In this document: positions 1 through 7,665 of the stretch, piece after piece
Layout of the letters: each line of letters begins with the position of its first letter
Position numbering within the stretch: position 1 is the first letter of the stretch
Assembly: GCA_017743585.1 (NCBI GenBank)
Contig: JAGHYP010000007.1
Span: 1 to 26,643, forward strand
Length of the DNA stretch: 26,643 bases
Reading direction: 5' to 3'
Source: Chloroflexota bacterium
GTDB lineage: Bacteria; Chloroflexota; Anaerolineae; Aggregatilineales; UBA2796
Position numbers and translations under genes: made by a program
Notes under the pieces: generated by a model
The model's database searches: none
What the model saw: the letters and a program-made list of their open reading frames with translations, nothing else
What the model was told of the DNA's origin: nothing

Positions 1-824
1 CTCAAACGCTTGAGCCTGAGCTTGCCAAGCGCGGACATCTGGTCAGCTCCAACGCCAGCGCCCATCGGATGGCGGAAGATGTGCCGATCCTGCTGCCCGA
101 GCTGAACGCCGATCACGTGCAGCTGGTGGAAGTGCAACGCCGCAAGCGCGGCATTCGCGGCGCGCTGGTCACTATGTCCAATTGCACCACTGTGCCTGTG
201 GTCACAGCGCTAGCGCCGCTCGTGCCATTCGGCATACGGCAAGTCCAAGTGGTCAGTCTGCAGGCGATCAGCGGCAGCGGCTATCCTGGCGTCGCCTCAT
301 TCGATATCTTCGACAACATCTTGCCTCACATCAGCGGCGAGGAAGAGAAAGTTGAGCGCGAGCCGCTCAAAATCTTGGGCAAGCTGAGCGACGAGCGAAT
401 TGTGCCGCTCGAGGCTGCTTTCAGCGCCAGCTGCAATCGCGTGCCTGTGCTGGACGGTCACACGGTCGTCGTCTCGGTCAAGTTTGAGACGCCGCCAAGC
501 CTTGAGGCAATCCGCCAAGCGTGGCAGGAGTTTCAACCGCACCCTTGGGCGCGCCATCTGCCCAGCCTGCCCGACTCAATTCTGATTTACAATGACGCGC
601 CCGATCGCCCGCAGCCGCGCCTTGACCGCGATAACGGTCTCGGCATGGCAACCACGCTCGGAAGGTTGCGCGCTTGCAACGTTTTGGATGTGAAATTCGT
701 GGCGCTCTCGCACAACACAGTGCGCGGCGCGGCCGGCGGCGCCATCTTGAACGCTGAGCTGCTGGTCGCACAAGGCTTCGGGCAACACCTGAACCTGCCT
801 GATATGCAGCAAGCGCGCGTCTAG
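1..824 (+). CDS. asd: Aspartate-semialdehyde dehydrogenase, archaeal/fungal type (5' end outside window)
   Basis: Reduces aspartyl phosphate to aspartate semialdehyde in the cytoplasm, the branch point to lysine/diaminopimelate, threonine and methionine. The frame is open from base 3 at the left edge, reading the family's conserved V-S-S-N-A-S-A-H-R-M segment and then DVPILLPELNADH, so the N-terminal NADP-binding part is missing. The catalytic cysteine is in SNCTTVP (codon 183-185). ISGSGYPGV and a C-terminal NTVRGAAGGAILNAELL helix follow, both typical of the archaeal-type subfamily rather than the E. coli type. A hairpin lies just after the stop. The gene runs toward a sugar-phosphate transferase gene that seems to have its own promoter. 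The identification is firm; only the 5' end is lacking. Confidence 0.93.
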   Translation, partial: QTLEPELAKRGHLVSSNASAHRMAEDVPILLPELNADHVQLVEVQRRKRGIRGALVTMSNCTTVPVVTALAPLVPFGIRQVQVVSLQAISGSGYPGVASFDIFDNILPHISGEEEKVEREPLKILGKLSDERIVPLEAAFSASCNRVPVLDGHTVVVSVKFETPPSLEAIRQAWQEFQPHPWARHLPSLPDSILIYNDAPDRPQPRLDRDNGLGMATTLGRLRACNVLDVKFVALSHNTVRGAAGGAILNAELLVAQGFGQHLNLPDMQQARV

Positions 825-857
825 CCGCGCCTGACGGACAAGCGAGCACTCACCTGC

Positions 858-885
858 GTCTGTGAAAGCGCATTTTTCAGCAGAC
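858..885 (+). terminator. Hairpin after asd, possible terminator
   Basis: The arms GTCTGTGAAA (858-867) and TTTCA-g-CAGAC (875-885) pair over 10 bp with a single bulged G and a 7-base loop. It lies 33 bases after the asd stop and before the -10 element of the next gene. No clear T tract follows the 3' arm, so it may act as an RNA end-stabiliser or a weak terminator. Confidence 0.45.
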
Positions 886-911
886 TGCCGCGCAAGGTCT
901 CGATCCGAATC

Positions 912-940
912 TTTCACGGCGCGCTGAAGTGCGCTATACT
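912..940 (+). promoter_or_regulatory. Candidate promoter of the sugar-phosphate transferase gene
   Basis: TATACT at 935-940 matches five of six bases of the sigma70 -10 box. The -35 region (TTTCAC, 912-917, 17-base spacer) is poor. If transcription starts near 947, a GTG at 929 cannot be the start codon, which supports the ATG at 989. Confidence 0.4.
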
Positions 941-988
941 CCCCGCCGCCTCGATATCTTGTGCCAGCAAGGACGACGCGCTCTGGAC

Positions 989-2035
989 ATGTTCGATTAC
1001 ATACCCGTCTTGGCAGTCGGCTTCGCCGCTTCGGTCAGCTTGGCGCCGCTGACGCGCCGGTTGGCACAGCGCATCGGTTTGGTGGATAAGCCGAGCGCGC
1101 GCAAGGTGCATCAAGTGCCGATGCCTTTGATGGGCGGACTCGCGATCTATCTCGCTTTCTTGCTGGCGTTGCTGATATTCGGCAATCAGCCCGCGCACTT
1201 GAATGAGCTGATCGCGATCGTGCTATGCGCGAGCTTCTTGGCTGCTATCGGCTTCTGGGATGATCGCAAGGAGCTTCGCCCGCGCACCAAGTACGCCTCG
1301 CAATTGGCAGTGGCGCTGTTTTGCGCGGCGGTCGGCTTGCGCGTGGACTTGTTCGGCAACTTGCTCTTGGACGTCGCGCTGACGGTCTTCTGGTACGTCG
1401 GGATCATCAACGCCGTCAACTTTTTAGATAACATGGACGGCTTGGCGGCGGGTAGCAGCGCCATCGCCGCCTTTTTCTTGTTCCTGCTCTCGGCGCTGCA
1501 AGGGCAGACTCTGGTCTCAAGCCTCTCGGCGGCGTTGTGCGGCGCGCTGATCGGCTTCCTGATCTACAATTTCAATCCTGCCAGCATGTTCATGGGCGAT
1601 ATGGGATCGCTGCCGATTGGCTTCCTCTTGGCAGTGCTGGGCTTGAAGCTGCGCTTCGCCACGCAAGCGCCAGCCGCCAGCTGGATGATTCCAATCCTCG
1701 TGCTTGGCCTGCCGATCTTCGATACGACGCTCGTGGTCTTCACGCGCCTGCGCGAGGGGCGCTCGCCGGCGCAAGGCGGCAAGGATCACTGCTCGCATCG
1801 CCTGGTGGCGATGGGTTTGCATCCGCGCCTTGCCGTGCTGACGCTCTACGCAGTGTGCGCCCTGCTCGGCATGGCGGCTATTTTGATCAGCTTCGCGCCG
1901 CTTGAGGCAGCGCTGTTAATCGGCAGCGGCGTCGGCGCGGTCGGCATTGGTGCGTTCATCCTCCTAGAGGTCGCGCGCATCAAGCAGCAGCGGAAAATGC
2001 GCGCCAAGGCGTCACAGAACACGCAGAAGGGATAG
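989..2035 (+). CDS. Polyprenyl-phosphate sugar-1-phosphate transferase (WecA/MraY family, GT4)
   Basis: Integral membrane enzyme expected to move a (N-acetyl)hexosamine-1-phosphate from a UDP-sugar onto undecaprenyl phosphate, starting a lipid-linked glycan. The product from the ATG at 989 is 348 residues with about ten hydrophobic segments. Family motifs are visible: DD at residues 91-92, NAVNFLDNMDGL at 141-152 (metal and catalytic aspartates), FMGDMGS, and a GKDHCSHRLVAMGL loop matching the His-rich cytoplasmic loop of WecA-type enzymes. A GTG at 929 in the same frame would lie upstream of the likely transcription start, so 989 is preferred. The epimerase gene follows after 12 bases, so the two are probably co-transcribed. 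WecA-like is more likely than MraY because no mur genes adjoin it; the exact sugar is unknown. Confidence 0.85.
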   Translation: MFDYIPVLAVGFAASVSLAPLTRRLAQRIGLVDKPSARKVHQVPMPLMGGLAIYLAFLLALLIFGNQPAHLNELIAIVLCASFLAAIGFWDDRKELRPRTKYASQLAVALFCAAVGLRVDLFGNLLLDVALTVFWYVGIINAVNFLDNMDGLAAGSSAIAAFFLFLLSALQGQTLVSSLSAALCGALIGFLIYNFNPASMFMGDMGSLPIGFLLAVLGLKLRFATQAPAASWMIPILVLGLPIFDTTLVVFTRLREGRSPAQGGKDHCSHRLVAMGLHPRLAVLTLYAVCALLGMAAILISFAPLEAALLIGSGVGAVGIGAFILLEVARIKQQRKMRAKASQNTQKG

Positions 2036-2047
2036 CCCACACAGCTC

Positions 2048-2992
2048 ATGGCGGTATATTTGGTCACAGGCGGCGCTGGTTTCATCGGCTCTCACCTTGT
2101 GGATGCGCTCTTAGCGCGCGGCGAGACCGTGCGCGTGGTGGATAACTTCGCCACGGGCAGCCGCGAGTACATCGCCTCAGTACGCGACTCCATCGAGTTC
2201 TACGAGGTGGATATCACTGACCTCGAGGCGTTGCGCGAGCCAATGCAAGGCGTGGATTACGTGCTGCATCAGGCAGCGATCCCTTCCGTGCCGCGCTCAG
2301 TCGCCGATCCGATCTTGACACACGAAGCCTGCGCGACAGGCACGCTGAACGTGCTGATCGCGGCGCGCGATGCGCGAGTCAAGCGCGTGATCTACGCGGC
2401 GTCGTCCTCAGCGTATGGAGATACCGAAGGCAAGTACAAGCGCGAAGATATGCCGCCGCGTCCGCTCTCGCCGTACGCAGCCGCCAAGCTGGCTGGCGAG
2501 CAATACTGTCAAGCCTTTCACACGGTCTACGGCTTGGAGACGGTCTGTTTGCGCTATTTCAACGTCTTCGGTCCGCGCCAAGACCCGAACTCGCCGTATT
2601 CAGCGGTCATCCCGATCTTCGTGAAGGCGATGCTGGAAGGCAAACAGCCGACTATCTTCGGCGATGGCACGCAATCGCGCGATTTCACCTACATCGAGAA
2701 CGTAGTGCAAGGCAACTTGCTAGCTTGCCAAGCCGATGCGCGCGTGGCAGGGCAGGTGATCAACCTCGCTTGCGGCGAGAGCATCAATTTGCTTGATCTG
2801 ATCGCCGCCATCAACGCGCTGCTCGGCACACAAATTGAACCGATCTTCGCTGAGCCGCGCCCTGGCGATGTGAAGCACTCGTGTGCTGATATCGGTCGCG
2901 CGCGCGAGCTGCTCGGCTTCGCGCCGAGCGTCTCCTTCGAGGAAGGCTTGCGCCGCACGCTGGAGTGGCTGAGGACTGCCTGCCTACAATAA
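2048..2992 (+). CDS. NAD-dependent sugar-nucleotide epimerase (extended SDR, GalE/WbpP-like)
   Basis: Cytoplasmic extended short-chain dehydrogenase, 314 residues, expected to epimerise a UDP-sugar at C4. Visible motifs are the Rossmann TGGAGFIGSH (7-16), the catalytic serine in AASSSAYG (118-124) and the Y143-A-A-A-K147 pair. SVPRSVADP (80-88) and RYFNVFGPRQDPNSPYSAVIP resemble UDP-GlcNAc 4-epimerases of the WbpP group as much as GalE. It follows the membrane sugar-phosphate transferase by 12 bases, suggesting it supplies or alters that enzyme's donor sugar. Dehydratase or reductase members of the same superfamily cannot be fully excluded. Confidence 0.85.
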   Translation: MAVYLVTGGAGFIGSHLVDALLARGETVRVVDNFATGSREYIASVRDSIEFYEVDITDLEALREPMQGVDYVLHQAAIPSVPRSVADPILTHEACATGTLNVLIAARDARVKRVIYAASSSAYGDTEGKYKREDMPPRPLSPYAAAKLAGEQYCQAFHTVYGLETVCLRYFNVFGPRQDPNSPYSAVIPIFVKAMLEGKQPTIFGDGTQSRDFTYIENVVQGNLLACQADARVAGQVINLACGESINLLDLIAAINALLGTQIEPIFAEPRPGDVKHSCADIGRARELLGFAPSVSFEEGLRRTLEWLRTACLQ

Positions 2993-3022
2993 CTTGAACC
3001 TGAACTTGAGCTTGAACTTGAG
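2993..3022 (+). repeat. Five tandem copies of a degenerate hexamer CTTGAR before fabI
   Basis: Consecutive units CTTGAA, CCTGAA, CTTGAG, CTTGAA and CTTGAG run from just after the epimerase stop into a purine-rich AGAGAGAGGA that serves as the fabI ribosome-binding site. The repeat is in a non-coding gap of about 40 bases. A TTG inside it would extend the fabI frame with an Asn/Leu-rich leader that FabI proteins do not have, so it is read here as non-coding. Confidence 0.75.
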
Positions 3023-3032
3023 AGAGAGGACG

Positions 3033-3845
3033 ATGGGACTATTCAGCGGGAAAAATGCGTTGATCTTCGGCGTCGCCAACAAGGACTCAATCGCTTGGGG
3101 CATTGCGCAGGCGTTGCACGCGGAAGGCGCTAACATCGGTCTGAGCTATGCCAATGAGAAGCTCAAGCGGCGCGTTGAGCCGTTAGCGCAATCCATTGGC
3201 GTCACTTTTCTGGAAGAGTGCGACGTGCTGGACGATGCAGCGCTTGATCGGGTCTTCGCGCGAGCGGCGCAGCACTTCGGCAGGCTAGACGTGCTTGTCC
3301 ACGCGGTTGCCTTCGCCGAGCGCGCCGATCTGGAAGGCGAGTTCGTGAATACAAGCCGCGAGGGTTGGAATCTGGCGCTTGGCGTCAGCGCATATAGCCT
3401 AGTGGCAATGGCGCGCCGCGCGCGTCCGCTGATGACGGAAGGCGGTGCGATTGTCACGCTCAGCTATTACGGTAGCGAGAAGGTTGTGCCGCATTACAAC
3501 GTGATGGGCGTGGCGAAGGCAGCGCTCGAAGCGAGCGTGCGCTACCTCGCCTTCGAGCTGGGCGGACAGAACATCCGCGTGAACGCGCTCTCGCCCGGTC
3601 CGATCAAGACGCTTTCCGGCGCGGGCATTCCCGGCTTCCGCAAGATGCTGCGCTACAGCCAACTCGCCTCGCCGCTGCACAAGCTGGTCACGCCTGAGGA
3701 CGTGGGCAAGGCGGTAGTCTGGCTATGCTCAGATTGGGGCAGATCGGTCACTGGGCAGACGATATACATTGACGCTGGCTACAGCGCGATGGGCGTGCCA
3801 CACGGCCTCCTAGAGGCTATGCGCGAGCAACTGCCAGAGGATTGA
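3033..3845 (+). CDS. fabI: Enoyl-[acyl-carrier-protein] reductase FabI
   Basis: NADH-dependent reduction of the trans-2 double bond in the last step of each type II fatty-acid elongation cycle. The start is the ATG at 3033, preceded by AGAGAGAGGA (3021-3030); the product MGLFSGKNALIFGVANKDSI is 270 residues, close to the usual 255-275. The divergent SDR active site is clear: Y145, and Y155-x6-K162 in HYNVMGVAK, with SPGPIKTLSGAGI (the substrate-flipping loop region) and the C-terminal GQTIYIDAGYSAMG. The site resembles the triclosan-binding FabI class rather than FabL or FabV. It lies 40 bases after the epimerase gene and may share its transcript. The spacing between the two genes is filled with a hexamer repeat. 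Confidence 0.95.
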   Translation: MGLFSGKNALIFGVANKDSIAWGIAQALHAEGANIGLSYANEKLKRRVEPLAQSIGVTFLEECDVLDDAALDRVFARAAQHFGRLDVLVHAVAFAERADLEGEFVNTSREGWNLALGVSAYSLVAMARRARPLMTEGGAIVTLSYYGSEKVVPHYNVMGVAKAALEASVRYLAFELGGQNIRVNALSPGPIKTLSGAGIPGFRKMLRYSQLASPLHKLVTPEDVGKAVVWLCSDWGRSVTGQTIYIDAGYSAMGVPHGLLEAMREQLPED

Positions 3846-3893
3846 TCAGCGCGGCGACGTCGCGCAGCCAGGCTCGGCATGCCCACTTGAGCA

Positions 3894-3922
3894 TTGCATC
3901 GCGCCACGCTGCGTTCAATAAT
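3894..3922 (+). promoter_or_regulatory. Candidate promoter of the single-domain response regulator
   Basis: TTGCAT (3894-3899), a 17-base spacer, and AATAAT (3917-3922) inside an AT-rich patch. The predicted leader is about 80 bases. It includes a degenerate repeat-like stretch (AGCTGA, AGGCTGA, GAGCTTA) at 3971-3991. A 10-base palindrome GCGACGTCGC lies further upstream at 3854-3863. Confidence 0.4.
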
Positions 3923-4007
3923 TATTTTGCGTCCATCTGCGGCATTTTCAACGTGATTCGCGCGATGTCAAAAGCTGAAGGCTGAGAGCTTAGAAGGCAG
4001 GCAATCT

Positions 4008-4397
4008 GTGGCACGTATCTTAATCGCAGAAGATGAGCGCGACATCCGCGAGTTGATCGAGCTGGTATTGACGCACTTCGCGCAGCACGAGGTGTTCAAA
4101 GCGACCAACGGCGCCGAAGTGGTCGAGATGGCGCAGCAGGTCATGCCAGACTTGATCGTGATGGATGTGCGCATGCCGCGCATGACAGGCTACGAGGCCT
4201 GTGCTGCGCTCAGGCAGATCGAGGCAGTCAAAGATATCCCTATCGTCTTTCTCTCCGCCAAAGGGCAGGAATCCGAGATTGACGCGGGGCTACAAGCTGG
4301 CGCGGACGATTACATCCTCAAGCCGTTCGCGCCTGAAGAGCTGGTCAAGCGCGTCAACGAAATTTTGCAGCGCTTTGGCAAGCTGAACAACGCCTGA
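4008..4397 (+). CDS. Single-domain response regulator (CheY-like receiver)
   Basis: A receiver domain without an output domain, 129 residues, expected to take phosphate from a histidine kinase and act by protein-protein contact or as a phosphorelay step. Signature residues are present: the acidic pair E8/D9, phospho-acceptor D53 in IVMDVRMP, the switch serine in VFLSAKG, and the conserved lysine in YILKPFAPEEL. The start is GTG at 4008, the only one that gives a normal receiver N-terminus (MARILIAEDE). No kinase gene is present in the window, so its partner is unknown. It converges on the HtrA-type gene with a hairpin between them. The ILKPFAPEELVKRV end is typical of short regulators in Chloroflexota and Cyanobacteria. 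Confidence 0.88.
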   Translation: MARILIAEDERDIRELIELVLTHFAQHEVFKATNGAEVVEMAQQVMPDLIVMDVRMPRMTGYEACAALRQIEAVKDIPIVFLSAKGQESEIDAGLQAGADDYILKPFAPEELVKRVNEILQRFGKLNNA

Positions 4398-4420
4398 GCG
4401 ATCCGCGCTGCTCCGCTTGT

Positions 4421-4444
4421 GCAGGCAGAGCCCCTCTGCACTGC
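4421..4444. terminator. Hairpin between converging genes, probable bidirectional terminator
   Basis: GCAG-g-CAGAG (4421-4430), loop CCC, then CTCTG-ca-CTGC (4434-4444) forms nine base pairs with a small internal bulge. It fills the 52-base gap between the ends of the receiver gene (+) and the HtrA-type gene (-). No long T tract is seen on either side. Confidence 0.5.
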
Positions 4445-4449
4445 CTCAA

Positions 4450-5700
4450 TCACTCGCGCGGGCGCGCCGCTAAGGTCACTTGGACATCCATGCGGCGCGA
4501 GCCGCGATAAATGGTCAGCGTGACGACGTCGCCCGGCGCTGTGTTGGTGACCAAATAAGCGGTCATCTCGTCGAAGTTACGGATAGGCGTGCCGTTGATC
4601 GCCACAATGATATCGCCGCCTAGCCGAACTGGGACGCCGCGCACGATCACGCGCCGCGTGCCGCCGCGCAAGCCTGCTATGTCCGCAGGCGAGCCCGGCA
4701 CGACGCGCGCGACGATCACGCCGTAATCCACAGGCAAGTTGAATTGCTCCGCCAGCGTCGCCATTGTCAAGCCGCCGAACTCGCCGAGCTGCGAACCGAC
4801 CGACTCAATGCCTAGCCAAGTGTACTCCGCGCGCCCATGCGCGATCAGCTGCGGCACAACGCGCTTGACCGTGTTGACAGGCACGGCAAAGCCGATGCCT
4901 TGAAAACGCCCCGTCTCGCTGTGAATGGCAGTGTTCACGCCGATCAGCTTGCCGTTGATATCCAGCAGCGGGCCGCCCGAGTTGCCGGGGTTGATCTGCG
5001 CATCCACTTGGATGATGGCAGGGTTTTGGAACGGCATGCGCGTGCGCAGGCTGAGCATCCGCGCCGAGTTCAGCGTGCGCCCTGTGGCGCTGATGATGCC
5101 CGTGGTCATCGAGCCGACCAGACCGAACGGATTGCCAATGGCGATCACAGTCTGTCCGACTTTCAGATTGCTCGAATCGCCAAGCTCGATTGGCAGCAAG
5201 CGCTTTGGATCGGTCTTGACTTTGAGGACGGCGAGGTCGCTGAAATCATCCAAGCCGACTATCTGAGCGCGCGCCTGGTGGCCGTCGCGGAAGGTGACTA
5301 TGATCTCGCGCGCGCCGTAGACCACGTGCGCATTGGTCACGATATGCCCTTCGGTATCCCACACGAAGCCTGAGCCGCTGCTATCAAACTCGCCATACCG
5401 CCTGCGCGCGATCACTTCAATATTCACCACTGAGGGCTCAACGCGCGCGTAGACGTTGATCATGACCTGCTGCAACGCCTCAGCCGCCGCCATGACTGCA
5501 TCTGCCACTGGCGTCGCCGTGCTGAGCGGCAACGTCTGCGCGCCAATGGCAGGCGCGACTTCGTCTTGGTAGACCGCCGCCACTGCCTCAGCGCCCTGTG
5601 TCAGCAGCGCCGCGCTCACAATGGCGGCGAAGGAGAACAGGACGACGACCAAAAGCACGCTCAGGAACGCTGCGCCGCGTCTCCAAAGCTGACCGAACAT
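4450..5700 (-). CDS. HtrA/DegP-type serine protease with PDZ domain, membrane anchored
   Basis: Extracytoplasmic trypsin-like protease that degrades or processes misfolded envelope proteins. The 416-residue product has an N-terminal hydrophobic segment (about 12-34, an uncleaved anchor or signal), a linker to about 75, then the protease domain. The catalytic triad is readable: H125 in VTNAHVV, D155 in DLAVLKV and S241 in NPGNSGGPLLD. A single PDZ domain occupies roughly 285-410, with the GGDIIVAINGTPI motif. It is the third gene of a leftward set (response regulator, DnaJ-like, HtrA), 50 bases after the DnaJ-like gene. The ribosome-binding site is weak (GAGTGAGCGAG region), which suggests dependence on the upstream transcript. 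The neighbourhood points to a protein-stress role. Confidence 0.92.
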   Translation of the reverse strand: MFGQLWRRGAAFLSVLLVVVLFSFAAIVSAALLTQGAEAVAAVYQDEVAPAIGAQTLPLSTATPVADAVMAAAEALQQVMINVYARVEPSVVNIEVIARRRYGEFDSSGSGFVWDTEGHIVTNAHVVYGAREIIVTFRDGHQARAQIVGLDDFSDLAVLKVKTDPKRLLPIELGDSSNLKVGQTVIAIGNPFGLVGSMTTGIISATGRTLNSARMLSLRTRMPFQNPAIIQVDAQINPGNSGGPLLDINGKLIGVNTAIHSETGRFQGIGFAVPVNTVKRVVPQLIAHGRAEYTWLGIESVGSQLGEFGGLTMATLAEQFNLPVDYGVIVARVVPGSPADIAGLRGGTRRVIVRGVPVRLGGDIIVAINGTPIRNFDEMTAYLVTNTAPGDVVTLTIYRGSRRMDVQVTLAARPRE

Positions 5701-5750
5701 AGCGACTCGCTCACTCAGGCACTAGAAAAACGATCGGAAAGCGCGCCCGC

Positions 5751-6632
5751 TCAGCGCTTGCTGCGGAGGCTGGCGAGCTTCTCGAAAAGCGCCAGCTCCT
5801 CACCTGTCAAATTGGTCGGCACCTGCACCATGACGCGCGCATACAGATTGCCGTACTCGTTAGGCTGCTTCAAGCGTGGCATACCGCGCCCGCTGATGCG
5901 GAACAGCCTGCCCGATTGCGTCCCAGGCGGAATGCGCAGCTTCACCTCGCCGCTGAGCGTTGGCACATTCACCTCGCCGCCCAGCACGGCTGTGTAAAGC
6001 GGCAACTTGAGATCAGTGTAAAGGTCGTCATCGCGCCACTCGAAGATCGGATGCGGCTTGATCGAGACCACGAGGTATAGGTCGCCGTTCGGGCCGCCGC
6101 CAAACCCCGGCTCGCCCTCGCCTTCGACGCGTACGCGCATTCCGTCGCGCGTGCCCGCAGGAATGCGCACCGTCCGCCGCTTGTTGCCGCGCGTGATGAC
6201 GCGCTCAGTGCCGCTGTAGGCTTCTTCCAGCGTCAGTTCGATAGGCATCTCCACATCTTGCCCGCGAATCGGCTGCCTGAAGCCGCTCTCGCGCGCACGA
6301 CCGCCGCCGAAGATGCTGGCGAGGAAATCGGCAAAGCTGCCTTCCATGCCAAAGCCGCTGAAGCCGCCCATGCCGCCCAGATCGCTCCAATTGACGCCTT
6401 GCTTGTTGCGCCATTGATGGTAGTGATGACCGAGCTGATCGTAGCGCGCGCGCTTCTCAGCGTCGCTCAGCACTTCATATGCCTCGTTGATCTGCTTGAA
6501 GCGCGCTTCCGCCTCTTTGTTGTTCGGATTGCGATCGGGGTGATAGCGCCGCGCCAGCTCGCGGTAGGCCTTTTTGATCTCTTCCGCGCTGGCATTGCGG
6601 CTCACGCCGAGAATCTTGTAGTAATCCTGCAT
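5751..6632 (-). CDS. DnaJ-like co-chaperone, CbpA type (no zinc finger)
   Basis: Cytoplasmic J-domain protein that stimulates an Hsp70 ATPase and delivers clients. The J domain occupies about residues 1-68, with the HPD triad in RRYHPDRNP. A Gly/Phe-rich linker follows (GGMGGFSGFGMEG), then the two beta-barrel substrate-binding domains (GQDVEMPIELTLEEAYSGTE onward). The Cys-rich zinc-finger module of classical DnaJ is absent, so this is the CbpA/DnaJ2 type. The start is placed at the ATG at 6632 because GGAG lies 9 bases upstream; the in-frame GTG two codons earlier is only 3 bases from that site. A near-consensus promoter sits 36-60 bases upstream, so the gene can be expressed apart from the response regulator before it. 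Confidence 0.93.
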   Translation of the reverse strand: MQDYYKILGVSRNASAEEIKKAYRELARRYHPDRNPNNKEAEARFKQINEAYEVLSDAEKRARYDQLGHHYHQWRNKQGVNWSDLGGMGGFSGFGMEGSFADFLASIFGGGRARESGFRQPIRGQDVEMPIELTLEEAYSGTERVITRGNKRRTVRIPAGTRDGMRVRVEGEGEPGFGGGPNGDLYLVVSIKPHPIFEWRDDDLYTDLKLPLYTAVLGGEVNVPTLSGEVKLRIPPGTQSGRLFRISGRGMPRLKQPNEYGNLYARVMVQVPTNLTGEELALFEKLASLRSKR

Positions 6633-6667
6633 GTTCACGCGCTCCAGTTGGGGATTTCTAACTTTAG

Positions 6668-6696
6668 ATTGTAGGAACGCTCGCTTGCGCAGTCAA
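6668..6696 (-). promoter_or_regulatory. Sigma70-like promoter of the dnaJ-like/htrA pair
   Basis: On the minus strand TTGACT (6696-6691), a 17-base spacer and TACAAT (6673-6668). Each box differs from consensus at one position. Transcription would begin near 6661, giving a leader of about 29 bases containing the GGAG ribosome-binding site. Confidence 0.7.
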
Positions 6697-6722
6697 CTAA
6701 GAGAATCATCAGCGCAATGCAA

Positions 6723-6749
6723 GGCAGCCATCTTCCGCGAACGGCTGCC
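6723..6749 (-). terminator. Hairpin after the PhoB-type regulator, possible terminator
   Basis: Perfect 7-bp arms GGCAGCC and GGCTGCC (6723-6729 and 6743-6749) around a 13-base loop, 10 bases after the regulator stop and before the dnaJ-like promoter. The following sequence on the minus strand (TTGCATTG) is only moderately T-rich. Confidence 0.45.
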
Positions 6750-6759
6750 CGTGCGCGAC

Positions 6760-7446
6760 TCAGTGGCCGGCGAAGCGGTAACCGACGCCGCGAGAGGTGA
6801 GGATGTACTCAGGACGCTGTGGATTGGTCTCGATCTTCTGGCGCAGATAGTGAATGTAGAGCTTCAGGCTGTCAATTGCGTCGGCGTATTCAGGCCCCCA
6901 CGCTTCCCTGACCAGCTCGGCGCGCGTGATGACGCGACCAGCGTTGCGCACTAGGACGCCCAGCAGGCTGAATTCCTTCGGCGTCAGGTGCACCAAGCGG
7001 CTCTTGACCCTCACCTCGCGGTTGAGGAAATTGATGCGGAACTGCCCGCCATCGAAGACCAGCTCTTCAGAGACAGTGGGCCCAGGCGAGCGGCGCAGAT
7101 GTGCGCGCACGCGCGCCACCAGCTCGTCGTTGTCGTATGGCTTGATGATGTAGTCGTCGGCGCCCATCTCCAAGCCCTTGACCACATCGCGGACTTCGCC
7201 CCGCGCTGAGAGGAAGATGATAGGCACATCCGAAAGCTCGCGCAGACGGCGGCAAACTTCCCAGCCATCCATGTCGGGCATCATCACGTCTAGCAAGACG
7301 AGATTAGGTTGCGAGCGGTAAGCCTTGCGCAAGCCTTCGTCGGCACGGTAAGCCTTGATCACCTCGTAGCCATGCCGCTCGAGCAGGATGCTGAGCAGCT
7401 GCACGGTCGCCTCGTCGTCATCAATGACTAAGATTTTCTCAGGCAT
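6760..7446 (-). CDS. Two-component response regulator, OmpR/PhoB family
   Basis: DNA-binding transcription factor controlled by phosphorylation. The receiver domain (about residues 1-115) shows the acidic DDD cluster near residue 10, phospho-acceptor D53 in VLLDVMMP, the switch serine in IIFLSARG and the lysine in YIIKPY. The winged-helix output domain (about 130-228) has HLTPKEFSLLGVLVRNAG and ILTSRGVGYRF. The start is taken as the ATG at 7446 because AAGAGGTG, which contains an earlier in-frame GTG, is the ribosome-binding site, giving 228 residues. No histidine kinase gene is adjacent. The downstream genes encode a J-protein and an HtrA protease, so a stress or envelope regulon is plausible but unproven. 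Confidence 0.93.
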   Translation of the reverse strand: MPEKILVIDDDEATVQLLSILLERHGYEVIKAYRADEGLRKAYRSQPNLVLLDVMMPDMDGWEVCRRLRELSDVPIIFLSARGEVRDVVKGLEMGADDYIIKPYDNDELVARVRAHLRRSPGPTVSEELVFDGGQFRINFLNREVRVKSRLVHLTPKEFSLLGVLVRNAGRVITRAELVREAWGPEYADAIDSLKLYIHYLRQKIETNPQRPEYILTSRGVGYRFAGH

Positions 7447-7500
7447 GGCGTTCACCTCTTCACAGCGTGCCGAACATCTCAGCAGCGGTCAATTAAGGCT

Positions 7501-7529
7501 ACTCTATCACGCTTTTGCTCCCAAAGCAA
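7501..7529 (-). promoter_or_regulatory. Candidate promoter of the PhoB-type regulator
   Basis: On the minus strand TTGCTT (7529-7524), a 17-base spacer and TAGAGT (7506-7501), with TGA directly before the -10 as an extended -10 element. The leader would be about 48 bases. Confidence 0.4.
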
Positions 7530-7665
7530 GCCGTATTCTAACGCCCTTACGCGGATGTATCGGCGCAGAGCGGCTCTTCTGAGGCATAACGTCTATCGAG
7601 AGTGCGATCAGCGTAGGGCAAGCGTCAGGTTTGAAACAATTCCTGACAAAAGTGCGCCTCAGGCG

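Noticed and set aside
9..26. CTTGAG-CCTGAG-CTTGCC at the left edge, like the hexamers before fabI
   Set aside because: It is inside the asd coding frame and encodes the ordinary E-x-E-L-A-K segment of that family, so the likeness is probably chance.
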